Program-made: the position numbers and the translations under genes
Source of the DNA: Atherix ibis
Lineage: Eukaryota > Arthropoda > Insecta > Diptera > Athericidae
NCBI GenBank assembly: GCA_958298945.1
Contig: OY282605.1
Location: 24,778,811-24,842,810 of the forward strand
Length of the DNA: 64,000 bases
Direction of reading: 5' to 3'
The notes under the pieces: model-generated
The model's database searches: none
The model's input: only the letters and a program-made list of their open reading frames with translations
Told to the model about the DNA's origin: nothing
Part shown: piece after piece, positions 45,240 to 56,317 of the stretch
How positions within the stretch are numbered: the stretch's first letter is position 1
How the letters are laid out: every line of letters starts with the position of its first letter

Positions 45240-47225
45240 TGGATGTCATTCGATGTTCACTATTTTACGGATACTTCTATATTTGAAAGCTAATAAATTA
45301 TGCACTTGCGATTTTGTGATTTTTTTAATGCATCCAAAGTTTCAGAATTCATTGCGCACGAGTCCGTTCTTTCTGTATGACGACGTCTTCATATTGGAAT
45401 ATTTAAATTCGTTGGGAAAGATTTTTATTTACATTCGAAAATTTATCGAATGAAAAGTCACTGCATGTACTCGTACTCCAAAGCCTATAATGACATACCA
45501 AAATGCATGGCCATTAATCTACGTAGACGACTGTTTTATTGGCCAAATGCAATGCAGTCTGGGACTAGAGAGCGTTTTTTCAAAGAAGCAAATAAGATAT
45601 CCGTCAGTATGCGTGCATAGGTCTAAGACGTTATTCTTTCGATTTTTTTTTCTCATATTGAACGGATTTACTTTTAGCCCGTTTTGATTAGTATATTTTC
45701 CCCAACATGGAAAAAAATCAATGAAAGCCAACAATAAGATGATTTGGGAAAAAAAATTCCTACCAAGAAATTTATCATGAATTATTACGAATCACAAAGG
45801 AAGTCAGAATCTTTTGATTTCCTGTCCGTGTGCTTATTTATTCCATGCATATTGCCCCGCGTGTTTTTACTACAAAATACGTCAGACAGAATGCTAGGGG
45901 TCTTGGGGCCTAATCAGACTTCAATAGTATGGACGGAACATTATTCTTGAAGTTTTCTTTTTGGTAGACAGTCAGTCGGGTGTGCAAACCAGCAGCGACG
46001 ACTTTTTCTTGATAATCGAATCGACTTAAACCATGGATGATCTTTTATTTTCTCCACTTCATTTTTCAATCGTCACACTAATATACGTAGTCTCTTATGG
46101 ACGGACACTCTCTATGATCATCAGTATAATAGAGTGTGCGATATAAAAGTATTTCTAATTGCCCATCTTGGCTATTTTAAATCTCCGCTTTTGCTTTTAG
46201 TTACTACGAGTAGCTCTGCACAGCCACAGTTTAAATTCAACTTGACCGTATTCATAGAATTAAGTACGAATTTGTGATTCACAAAGCTTTGTAGTGCAGT
46301 TAATGTAATTAAAGATAGGAAAAATAACACAGTTGACTGAAAATACTTGAAAGAAAAATTCAATCTTCAACATTAGCTCTTGGGAAGTAGAGATATTCCA
46401 GTTAAGACCAAGAAAACAAATTTTTTTATTAAAAATACAAAGCGAAATTGCGTTTTTTCTACTTCAATTAGAAAATTTCCCAAAGGAAAATAACAATTAG
46501 CAATTGTTGGGGGAAAAATCTATTATATCATCTGAGTTGGAAAATTTTATGGTACTATCTTTTGTTTGCTTAACTTTAAGACACTTTTCTTGGCAAAATA
46601 ATTGTTGAAAATTAATTTTTCACAACTGTTTGTATCCAATTTGCTACAATTTTCATTCCAGTCTCTGCTAAAGGAGGAATTCGTTCCTCTTCAAGATATC
46701 AAATAGTTTCTCCTCAAAATATTCCTATTTTCCATAAAACTTTTAATATTTTGCTCGTATATATTTTTTTTATTTTTATAAATAATTTATTATATTTTAA
46801 TTGTTTGTTCACATTGCATTCAAAATAGAAATTTTCTTACAGTCCATTAAGGTAAATTCTTTATTTTAACTTGCAGTTCGTTGCAGTAGTTCTCTTTTGT
46901 CCATGCGATTTTCTGAAAGAATATTCATTTCGTTTTACGCGTTTTCATTTGAAATGCATTTTTATGAGTTTTTATTTCAATTACTATATAAAAAGAAAAC
47001 CAATTATTTTAAATGTATTTTAAGAAATTTATATCAAAAACAATTCATATTGTTGCTCTGTTATGAGCAATTATTTTTATTGTGACAGCAATTATGTTTT
47101 GTTCTTATTCGAGCAATAATACGAGTATTTTCTTATATTTTCCCATCATAGAAATGAATTTTCCTAAATGTTTTTCACTAATATTTGCAACAGTAAAGAT
47201 TCAAATATCTTTTTAGGTTAAGGTA
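45240..47225. other. Unassigned AT-rich DNA
   Basis: No transposon motif or clear exon seen. Confidence 0.45.
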
Positions 47226-47293
47226 CAGGATTATCCATTTCTTTGTTCTGAAAGTACAGCCCTGTCATTTGACAGCTGTCAAAAATACTTATC

Positions 47294-47680
47294 TACGAGG
47301 TCTGTTCAAAAATTATCGCGAATTTTTAATTTCCGTGGGTTACTTATATTCGATTTTCGATTTTTTGTGGCGTTATGTTGGTACTCATGTCTCTCACTTA
47401 TGCCGACAAGTTCGGCCATTTTGAGTGTTCAGCTAATTTTTGACAGCTGCTTTGCTTGCACGTGTTTTGGCTCTTCTTCGATTTTTGCTCAATTTCGACC
47501 AAAAACAGCATCGCATAAACATTGCTAAGGAGCTGTTGGACTCTGCTCCAGAGGGTCATAACTGGTGACGAATATGGTTATGACGTGGGAACCAAAGCTC
47601 AATTATCCCAACGGAACCTGCCGTACGAGCCAAGACCGAAGAAGCGCGCCAAGTTCGGTCGAATCTGAAGGTTTTGCTGA
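47294..47680 (+). mobile_element. MAR-A copy 4, 3'-truncated
   Basis: Starts with TACGAGGTCTGTTCAAAAAT and keeps the leader, then joins after CGATTTTTGCT to sequence encoding FDQKQHR, the same internal deletion as copies 2 and 5. Similarity stops at GAAGGTTTTG; the C-terminal half and the right terminal repeat are absent. Confidence 0.85.
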
Positions 47681-47698
47681 GCCACGTTTCGATGATAT

Positions 47699-47766
47699 TA
47701 TACCGAGTGATAAATGAGCCTCATCCTAATTTGTTTAGAGATGAGGCTCATTTATCGCTCAGTATA
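47699..47766. repeat. 27-bp inverted repeat, 14-base loop
   Basis: Arms 47699-47725 and 47740-47766 (TATACCGAGTGATAAATGAG and onward) match at 25 of 27 positions. The unit lies immediately right of truncated MAR-A4 and replaces its missing 3' end. It has TA at both outer edges. Confidence 0.85.
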
Positions 47767-48119
47767 ACAGATTATAATCAAAATTTGCCGCATTTGGGAC
47801 TCTAAAATCCCACAACTAATTGTATCTGTGATACATCCCTGAAGCCATTGTATCTTGAACTGTGGAATAACGTGTTAAAATTTAAGCTTTTAATGCAGAT
47901 TTTTCCAACAAAATTTTCTTTTAGCGATGAAACTTATTTCTGGCTTGGTGAATATGTCGTAAAAGGAAATTGACGTATATACACGTAAGACTCAGAAAAC
48001 CCACGACTGATTATCAAAAAGCCACTGTATCCGTGAAAAATGATTTACTGGTGTGTCTTTTGATTTGACGGTTGTCTTGGGCCATATTATTTCGAATATT
48101 AAGAAGGAGAGACCGTAAC

Positions 48120-48620
48120 TGCCCCGGCAGAGGGATGTTAAGTATATACTAGCTTCTCATCCCAATGATGGCTTAAAAATGAAAAATATAGCTAACAACG
48201 GGCAAAATTAGATCCATGACGGTTTCGATGTGATATTGTAAATTGCAATTCACATGAGTACCCATACGGGGATGTGGTAGTGCATGGTACAAAACAAGGT
48301 TAGGAATTTACAAGGTTCCTGACCATTGCTCATAGTACTCTAATAATAAAAATAGGTGCCACGGGAATCGAGGGGCCCCATAGAAATAGCAGATTCTATG
48401 CTCGGTTATGATGTGGTGCTTCGGCATTTACGTAATATAGCTGGTGGGAGATATTGGCAATTATCTCGGGCGCTGTCACTGCTTATGACAGCAGAGGTTT
48501 AAGATGAGCCTCGCCCTCGAGCTCAGGTAAACAGCTTGTAACTGATTGCTGACTGCTAACTATTAGTTATTTACGTGCGTTGATTGAGCCTAATCTTAAT
48601 CCCTAATTTTTAGTGTTGGG
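48120..48620. repeat. Dispersed repeat Z, copy 3, inside Y element 6
   Basis: Shares GGAATTTACAAGGTTCCT (about 48305) and GCTTGTAACTGATTGCTGAC (about 48530) with copy 2. It splits the Y transposase between the EGETVT-like block and the VYTDNS block, so it inserted after Y. Its left edge starts near GCCCCGGCAGAGGGATG. Confidence 0.45.
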
Positions 48621-49187
48621 CTCTGCCAATGATTGAGGTTACACAGACAATTCTTAAACTGTTAAAATCATCATCCGTCAAATAATGACCGTTCGAAAAC
48701 ATTCATTAAAGCTTCAAGCAATATAACAAAATGTATAACCCCTTACAGTGATGGCCATATAAGTAGACCAGAAATTCTTTAAAATTTGTTTATAAACATT
48801 ATTTTTACGGACGTTTTTTTTCTAGACTTCCAGTTTTAGGTATTTCCGTTTAGTTTTTTTTATATCATTTCAAGTAACATAAGTACTGAAATTTGAAATC
48901 CAAGCGCCATGACACTATAAATACCATTTGGATAAAGCTCATGTTCCAAGCTGTATAAGAACTGGACTCCGTTTACAAATCTACACGATAGAGGATGAAT
49001 TTTAAATATTTTTAAATATATTATTTATAAAGAATTTGTATATTCGATTTCTTGAAGTAATTTTAGATATTTTGGAACATTCCAACAGTCCAAACAACTA
49101 TAAAATTTAATCGAAATCTAAATTTTACAATAATTATAAATTTTTGTTAATTTTATCTTCTAAAGTACAAATTGGATAATCCTTTAT

Positions 49188-50228
49188 AATTTCTCTTTTA
49201 TGTGTGAAGAAAAAACCAAAAATTACATTTTATTTATTCACAAAACGTCGTTACTCATAGAATTGTTGGGAATAGAAACCACAAACCTACTCGATAAAAA
49301 TAATTCTAACTGATAAGACGAAATGTTTGTGATGACAAAAAATTACTACGTTTACTAGAAATTTGCTGAAGTAGTTAATTTTCATCTCAGTAATCAAGAA
49401 AAATAAGAATATTTTTATATACAAAAAAAAAACTGTAATGCAATTCGATTAAGATAGGGTTTTTACGATAATTTAAAAAAATATTATTTTTAATTATAAT
49501 AGATAAAAAAAACCTTCACACGTAATATTGACCAAAAACTTATTGACCAAATCTTATTATAATTTCAAATATTCTCTAGAATAGTATGACTTTCAGTTAA
49601 AACGAAGTAAATTGTTGTTTTTTTTTCTTTGAAGATTCTAAACCCAATTTATAAAATCATTGATTATTAATATCCCTCTTATTTGCCTATAAATTTCCCT
49701 CCTTATGCGCATATTTCCATAATTTCTGTATAAATAATAACCGTTTACCTAAAAATAATTGCCCTTATAACAAAGTAAAACCCGTGAACTTTTTCCAATA
49801 AATTCATTTTCATGGTACAACGAAAAGTATTCAGAAATATTTCAATGTATTATTAACATTAACCTAACGAATATCTAACAATAAGCGATGATATTATATA
49901 ATATTTGTTATGAGAACAGCTTTTATATAATTTGAATACTTATAGGTGATATTTTAAGAAATATTCATGCATAAAGTTTAAATCTCAGATAATTCAGGTT
50001 GAAAATTTACACGTACGATTAACCAGATATTCAATTTTTGGTTCATTTATTACACACATTGTATTCAATTTATTTATATAATCGTATTATGTAATATAAT
50101 ATCATTAACCATTATAGGAACAATGTTAATAATTAAAATCTTTTTGACATCATAACATAATGATTAGAAGAGATTGATAAAAGTACTATTTCATCGTGTC
50201 CTTTTTTTAAAATGAGATTTAGCGGTAA
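49188..50228. other. Unassigned AT-rich DNA
   Basis: Very AT-rich; nothing recognised. Confidence 0.5.
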
Positions 50229-50409
50229 AAGGTTACACATTTTGTGGCTCGGAAAGTATAACCCTATCAAATGACAGCTGTCAGATATACATTTCATCTA
50301 AAGTGGCATTTGCTTAGCGTAACGCTTGCTGTATTTTATGGATCGTTTAATTGCCGTAAAATGCTGTTATTGCGGTACCAAATTTAAAACTACGTTGATT
50401 AGAGGCAAA

Positions 50410-51400
50410 TTTTTCTAACCACGCGGCTTATTTCTCGCTTTGTAAATACATTATTACGTATATGTGGGGTTTTGAAAACCCACAAGTGACTGTAGAGAAA
50501 TTATCTCTAGCGACACTGTTTTCAGAGCCTTATATACTATTCGCATATATAGGTCTCTGAAAACCCACAAGTGACTGTAGAGGAGCCACTGTATTCAAGA
50601 AAAGTGACTGGCTGATGTGTATTCTAGTCTACAATCCTGTTATTCCGGCACCAAATTTAAAACTACGTCGATTTGATGCTGGAATAATAGGCTTTGTTTG
50701 CTGATTTTTCAAACAAATTTTCTCTAGCTACGCGGCGCATTTCTCGCTGGGTAAATATATTAATACTTAAAATTAGGGCTCTGAAAACCCACAAGTGACG
50801 GTAGGGAAATTGACTCTTCCCACGTGGCTAATTTCTCGCTGGGTAAATACATTAATATGCATATATGTGGCTCTGAAAACCAACAAGTGTCTGTAGAGGA
50901 GCCACTGTATTGAATACAACTAACTGTCTGATGTGCATTCTGGTCTGCAATGCTGTTATTCCGGCACCAAGTTTAAAACTACGTCGATAAGAGAAAAACT
51001 CTCCCTATCCACGTGGACCATTTCTCGTTTGCTAAATAAATTAATACGCATATATGGGGCTCTGAAAACCCACAAGTGTCTGTAAGGAAATTGTCTCTTC
51101 CCACGTGGCTCATTTCTTGCTGGGTAAATACATTAATACGTAAAGTTAGGGCTTCGAAAACCCACAAGTGACTGTAGGAAAATTTTCTCTAACCACATGG
51201 ACCATTTCTCGTTTGGTAAATAAATTAATACGCATATATGGGGCTCTGAAAACCCACAAGTGACTGTAGGGAAATTGACTCTTGCCACATGGCTCATTTG
51301 TCGCTTTGTAAATATATTAATACGCATATACGGGGCTCTGAATGCCAACAAGTGTCTATAGAGGAGTCATTGTATTCAAGAAAAGTAGCTGTCTTATGTG
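50410..51400 (+). repeat. 92-bp tandem array derived from Y transposase
   Basis: Eight copies of a segment with (C/G)CATTTCTCGCTGGGTAAAT and then GGGCTCTGAAAACCCACAAG. The CTGAAAACC landmarks lie at 50471, 50557, 50781, 50873, 51062, 51154, 51246 and 51338. Four of the seven intervals are exactly 92. The 189 and 224 intervals contain extra transposase sequence (CACTGTATTCAAGAAAAGTG and onward). Translated, one unit covers AHFSLGKYIN and GSENPQVTV, the strand leading to the TVWC motif. Since 92 is not a multiple of three, the array cannot keep a frame. Confidence 0.85.
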
Positions 51401-51566
51401 CATTCTGCTCTTAAAGTGACATTGACTAGTATTTCTTTGAACATTTAGAAGAAAAGATCGTCACCGTATTTTATGAACGGTATTGCCCATATTATGACCA
51501 ACATTTTTATAGAGTCCCAATGTAAAGATTTTAATCTGGACCACGTGCGGTTTCAACAAAACAGCA

Positions 51567-51625
51567 TTTTCGAGTAATAAAGCCAAAATACAACACGACG
51601 TATTTATGGCTTTATTACTCGAAAA
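51567..51625. repeat. Perfect 19-bp inverted repeat
   Basis: Arms 51567-51585 (TTTTCGAGTAATAAAGCCA) and 51607-51625 are exact complements with a 21-base spacer. It interrupts the Y transposase remnant after FQQN. Confidence 0.85.
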
Positions 51626-51988
51626 GTTCCCAGGACGAGTAATTTCAAAATTTGGGTTTATTAACTAGCTTCCAAAATTATACGAATTAATGCCGTTGCA
51701 ATTTTTCTCATAAATCATCAAAAATTGGATTTTCAATCCTTATACTTTAAAATTACTATTTAAGAACTAATATCCGTCAAGTAATGGCCGTATTTTTTGA
51801 TCATGTGTAAAAGAATCATCAAAAATTCCCTCCAAAAAAATAAATCGAGTCCTTAAAAAAAAAGTCTTATGGTGGTCAATTTTAATGGTATTTTATTTCA
51901 TGAATAATGGCAAGATCCAAACAATATATTAATAAGAAATTTTTATTAAAATCTTTACTCTTCAAAATATAAATTTGATATTCTTTTA

Positions 51989-53164
51989 TTAAATATAGAA
52001 AATTGGATTTCTAGACTTTATTAAATAAGAAATTTTATTTCTATTATAATTACGATTAATCAGATAGAATTTATAGAATCAGATTTATTACCTTACAAGT
52101 ACATATGTGGGCTGTCAACACTGACCGTCCATTGTATCCAATTGAATTCGATTAAAAATGACCAAAATGAGCCTTTCAATAAATCACAATTTTTCATTTG
52201 ATAGTACAACTAAAATGCATAACGTTTTATCCTCGGATAATTTATGTGACTCCTTAAATTTCATCATGAAACTATCGAATGATTGATGCATAGTATCTGT
52301 TAGCAATAAGGGAGAAAGGACAATGGTTCAGGGATAAATGGTTACTTCTGCATGCTTCTTTATTGCTGCATACGATGGCAAATTTTATTTTTTCTGTTTT
52401 GTTTGGAAATTAATTTTCTTCAGATTAGTGCACGCTATTGGCTTACATGTGTAATCCAGACCATAGTGGAGGGTATTCAACTTGATTCGATTCTAAATGC
52501 AAACCGTATGAACAAACGGAATGGTCATGACAAAGGAACAATCCATGGGATACTGTATTTATTCCCACAATAGGGGCAGTCTATTTTGATTTTCTCACAT
52601 ATTAATAATTCCTCGCAATTGTAGTTCACTGCATGCTGTCACATCTCATTGCACCGTATCGCATCGTATTGCATTGTAACGCATCGTCGCATCATATTCT
52701 AATCCCGCCCTGCACATGCATGTGGTATTTATTATAAAATAAAAACATCGAATGTGTCTGGTGCCCCTTTAATTTAAGCAATTTACCCAAACTCAAACCA
52801 CAATTGTCTAGTGATTTGTATCCGAAAATTATTTGATTGTTTGTTAATTTTCCTTTACAGTATTTACCTACACAAAACTCAATTCAATACAATTATGTCC
52901 TTCCGGTTCCTACTGAAGACTTATCCATTCTTACAATTCTATCCAATCTAAAATAAGAAAACCGTGTCCAGTTTTGATTATTGTACAAATAAATTTCCAT
53001 CAAACTTTATTATTTTTGTACATTATTTAAAAATAATTTCATAATAAAATAATTTTTTTAATTTTTTTTTTAAATTAAATAAAATTATAAATAAAATATC
53101 ATAAAAAAATTTTCATCAATTTCTGATTATTTTTTAAAGCCTCCGTAATCATTAAATACTATTC
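51989..53164. other. Unassigned DNA with a 10-bp repeat
   Basis: 52651-52695 has four and a half degenerate copies of GCATCGTATT. The + frame 52352-52573 has no recognised domain. The rest is AT-rich. Confidence 0.45.
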
Positions 53165-54396
53165 TATAGGGTTTTCCAATAAGAGTGATATGATTTATAA
53201 GTGACATTTCGGCCATTTGTAATATGTCATGATCTGTCATTTTCTTTTCGCTGTATTCAGTAATGTTTACAATTTTATCATGGAAAGATATACGCAAGAA
53301 CAACGTTTACAAATTATTCAATTTTATTATCAAAATAATCGTTCTCCAAATGCAACTTTTCGTGCGCTTTTGCCATTTTATGGTCGTAATAATCGTCCAA
53401 CTGTGCTCGCTATTTGTCGAATTGCTAAAAATTTCGAACGTACATTTTCTTTACATAATGTTCAAGTGCCAATAAGACAAAGAACCGCTCGAAGTAAAGA
53501 AAATATTGCTGGCGTTCAGGCAAGTTTTTGCTGAAAACCGAAATTTGTCGATTCCAAGACGTTCTCAAATATTAGGATTGTCTCAAACCACAACCTGGTG
53601 GATTTTGAGAAGGATTTGGGCTTGCATCCATATAAAATTGTTATAACTCAAGAACTGAAGCCATTGGACTTGGACCACCGTGAACGTCGTGAATTTGCTG
53701 ATTTTGTCTTGGAACAACTTGAAAACGATAACGATTTTTTTAAGAAAATCATCTTCTCCGATGAGTGGTGCGGTAAATAAACAAAACTGTCGATTCTGGT
53801 GCGAAGAAAATCCACAAATTATTCATGAACACCCATTACATTTACCTAAATTGACAGTTTGGTGTGGTTTTTGGTCTGGTGGAATCATCGGTTCGAAATG
53901 AAGCTGGTAACACCGTTACTGTCAATGGAGAGTGATATAGATCGATGATACCCACCTTTTTTGGCAAAATTGATCTTGACAACATCGGGTTCCGCCAAGA
54001 CGGAGCTACGTGCCACACAGCACGTGCAACAATCGAATTATTGCGAGAAAAGTTTGGAGATTCGATTATTTCAAAAAATTGTGACATTGAATGGCTTCCA
54101 AGAAGTTGTGATTTAATACCATTCGACTATTTCTTGTGGGTATATTTGAAGTCATTGGTATTTAGCAATAAACAAGACTCTCTTCAAGCTTCAGAAGTCA
54201 ATATTGAACCCCAAAAATAGGGTACATTGAATTCGTTCGTGCAAAAGAAGTCGTGGAGACCATTTGAATGACGTTTTATTCAGAACTTAATTGTATCGAT
54301 TGTACTTCACATTAAATAAAAAACATTTGAATTTTCTTAACAGTTAGTGTATTGTTTTTTAAAAGAAATCATATCACTTTTATTCGAAAACCCTTA
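53165..54396 (+). mobile_element. DD41D Tc1/mariner-like element, copy B
   Basis: Ends TATAGGGTTTTCCAATAAGA (left) and TTATTCGAAAACCCTTA (right, complement of the family terminus). Full length, opposite orientation to copy A. Its frames are broken at different places from copy A, so the two decayed independently after a shared origin. Confidence 0.88.
53280..54290 (+). pseudogene. DD41D transposase, copy B, broken
   Basis: The start MERYTQEQRLQIIQFYYQ is at 53280. The first frame ends after AGVQAS by a frameshift. The next part (53598-53780) reads KIVITQELKPLD and FADFVLEQLENDNDFFKK, then IIFSDEW: the first aspartate survives, but the following AHFHLSG is deleted. 53680-53901 reads NKQNCRFWCEENPQIIHEHP and LTVWCGFWSGGIIG. 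The final frame 53945-54220 holds DLDNIGFRQDGATCHTA (second aspartate) and SCDLIPFDYFLW (third), with 41 residues between them. That is the DD41D spacing described for rosa-type elements. Confidence 0.85.
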
Positions 54397-54469
54397 TTGT
54401 AATAAGCGAAACAATTGTAAGGTTTGCTTGTTCTTAAAAATGTCTGTGCAAAAGCCCACAAATGTTATG

Positions 54470-55363
54470 TACGAGGTCTGTTCAAAAAGTATCGCGGATT
54501 ACGTAAATTCGATTTTTATGGTGTTATGTTGGTACTCATGTCTCTGACTTATACCGACAAGTTCGGCCATTTTGAATGTTCAGTTAATTTTTGACAGCTG
54601 CTGTACTTTTGGCTCGTTTTCGATTTTTCAATTTTGACCAAAAACAGCATCGCATTAACATTGCTAAGTAGCTGAAATTTGCTCCCAGAGGGTCATAACT
54701 GGTGACGAATCATGGGTTTATGGTTATGACATGGAAATCAAAGCTCAATCATCCCAATGGAAGCTGCCGTACGAGCCAAGACCCGAAATAAGCGCGCCAA
54801 GTTCGGTCGAATGTGAAGGTTTTGTTTACAGTTTTCTTCGATTGCAAGGGCGTGGTGCATCATAAGTTCTTGGCACAGGGTAGAACGGTCAATAAGGAAT
54901 ATTACCTGTAAGTTATGCACAAGTTGCGCAAAGCAATCCCCTAGAAACGCCCGGATTTGTGGAAGAACAAAAATTGGCTTTTGCACCATGATGACGCCTC
55001 TGCTCACACATCGTTGCTTGTGCGCGAATTTTTGACCAAAAACAATACACGAATAATGCCGCAGCCATCGTTTTCCCCAGATCTGCCCCCCTGTGACTTT
55101 TTCTTGTTTCCGAAACTGAAGAGCCCCATGAAAGGACGACGATATGCTACGATTGAGGAGATAAAGACGCTATCGAAGAAGGAGCTGAACAAGATCACAA
55201 AAAATGATTTTTTGAAGTGCTTCGAGGATTGGAAAAAACGTTGGCTCAAGTGTATAAGATCTGGTAGGGATTACTTTGAAGGGGACACAATAGATATTCA
55301 TGAATAAATACATAATTTTAAAAAAAAACAAAAATTCGCGATACTTTTTGAACAGACCTCGTA
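54470..55363 (+). mobile_element. MAR-A copy 5
   Basis: Both terminal repeats present (TACGAGGTCTGTTCAAAAAG and its complement ending ACAGACCTCGTA). The leader joins at CGATTTTT to sequence encoding NFDQKQHR, the same deletion as copies 2 and 4. About 895 bp. It lies 74 bp beyond the right end of DD41D copy B. Confidence 0.9.
54640..55307 (+). pseudogene. MAR-A5 transposase, N-terminally deleted
   Basis: After several frame breaks (FDQKQHRINIA, then TGDESWVYGYDMEIKAQSSQ with the first aspartate near 54705), the frame 54957-55307 gives WKNKNWLLHHDDASAHTSLL (second aspartate). It continues with MPQPSFSPDLPPCDFFLFPK (third aspartate), MKGRRYATIEEIKTLSKKEL and the end RDYFEGDTIDIHE. All three aspartates can be found, but not in one frame, and the DNA-binding half is gone. 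Confidence 0.82.
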
Positions 55364-56116
55364 GTCTGTTTACTTGGCGGCATTTATTTATTTATTTTTT
55401 ATATTTTTCTTACTATTACTTATAATACGTTTGTCAATTTTATTAATAAACTTTGTAATCCTTATAAATCTAATTGATTTACATCTAATTAATATGATTT
55501 AAAGCCTTCTTAGTGCAGTCAATTTATTGCTTGGCAATTAGCATAATTGGTTTTTGCCAATAAATAAATTTCTCTTAAAATAGCATTATTTTCTGAGAAG
55601 TTATTTATTTTGTAAAAAATGTTCTCATCTTTTTCTTCTTCTTAGAAATGATCAAATTACAAACAACACATTTAATAATATAATTAAATTAATGTTTATA
55701 AAAAAAAATTCATGTTTAATCGAAAACATTATATAATTTTTTTATGAATCTAAAAACATATGTTCACAACGAATCGTTTAACTATAAATTCATCTTTTGA
55801 ACAATTGAAATATGCCAAAATAGTGAAATGATATAAAAAAAAATTGTATACATTTAACAACATATGTGCATAATTAATAGAAATAAATAAGAATAAAGAA
55901 AATTAAAAACAACAACAACAAAAAACACATAATAATGATAATAAAGTAGATGGTGTATTTGTGATTGTTATGTTGGTATCAGAGTGATGAAAGTTTATTT
56001 TTGAAAAAAAGAGAATATAAATTATTGAATTTTTCGAACTGTGTAAAAAAGATATTAATTTAAATATCTTCTTTATTTATTTTTTTGGTTTTCTTACGTG
56101 TTACATACAATTTAAC
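55364..56116. other. Unassigned AT-rich DNA
   Basis: Contains a short AAC repeat (55905-55922). Nothing else recognised. Confidence 0.5.
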
Positions 56117-56187
56117 ATGATGGTTGAGAAAGCCGAAGGATTTTTATATCGGCGTCCAGCCTATCAATTTTTTCAATATTTGGAAAC
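56117..56187 (+). other. Candidate start exon with strong donor
   Basis: ATG ATG at 56117 (A at -3) opens a 23-codon stretch, MMVEKAEGFLYRRPAYQFFQ-YLE, with two leftover bases, ending exactly at the donor AC|GTAAGTAAT. Codon use is balanced although the DNA around is very AT-rich. No acceptor lies immediately upstream, so this would be a first coding exon. The product is not recognised. Chance remains possible because no downstream exon could be identified. Confidence 0.35.
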
Positions 56188-56317
56188 GTAAGTAATTTTT
56201 TCTTTCTTCTTAAGAAAATTTGTGCTGAAAATTATTTTTATTATTAACAGTTTAAAATAGTGGAAATAAGGTGAAAAGTGTGTAGTTTTTTTTAATTAAA
56301 AATTTCGATTTACACGA

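Larger units (their letters stand above)
47226..49187 (+). mobile_element. Family Y element 6, with two insertions
   Basis: 5' terminus GGATTATCCATTTCTTTGTT (47228), palindrome 47268-47283, then MAR-A at 47294. After it, Y resumes with AAAATTTGCCGCATTTGGGA (47780) and SENPQV-like blocks at 47800 and 47995. Next come a DGCLGPYYFEY-like string and EGETVT near 48075-48115. There repeat Z interrupts (48120-48620). Y returns as VYTDNS-TVKIIIRQIM (48635-48690). The 3' terminus TACAAATTGGATAATCCTTT (49166-49185) mirrors the 5' terminus, so the whole element is delimited by inverted ends. Confidence 0.7.
50229..51988 (+). mobile_element. Family Y element 7, with internal array
   Basis: 5' terminus GGTTACACATTTTGTGGCTC, palindrome with two mismatches (50270-50285) and leader TCATCTAAAGTGGCATTTGC. 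The middle of the gene has been expanded into a tandem array (50410-51400). Downstream the gene resumes: DFNLDHVRFQQN (about 51525), interrupted by a 19-bp inverted repeat at 51567-51625. VISKFGFIN (about 51638) is the ISRFGDVN block. The 3' terminus is near 51988. Confidence 0.7.

Noticed and set aside
50979..51351. Two minus-strand frames sharing the repeated peptide SEPHICVLIYLANE/PNE, suggestive of a repeat protein
   Set aside because: They are the antisense of the 92-bp array; the + strand reading matches transposase and the repetition follows the DNA array.
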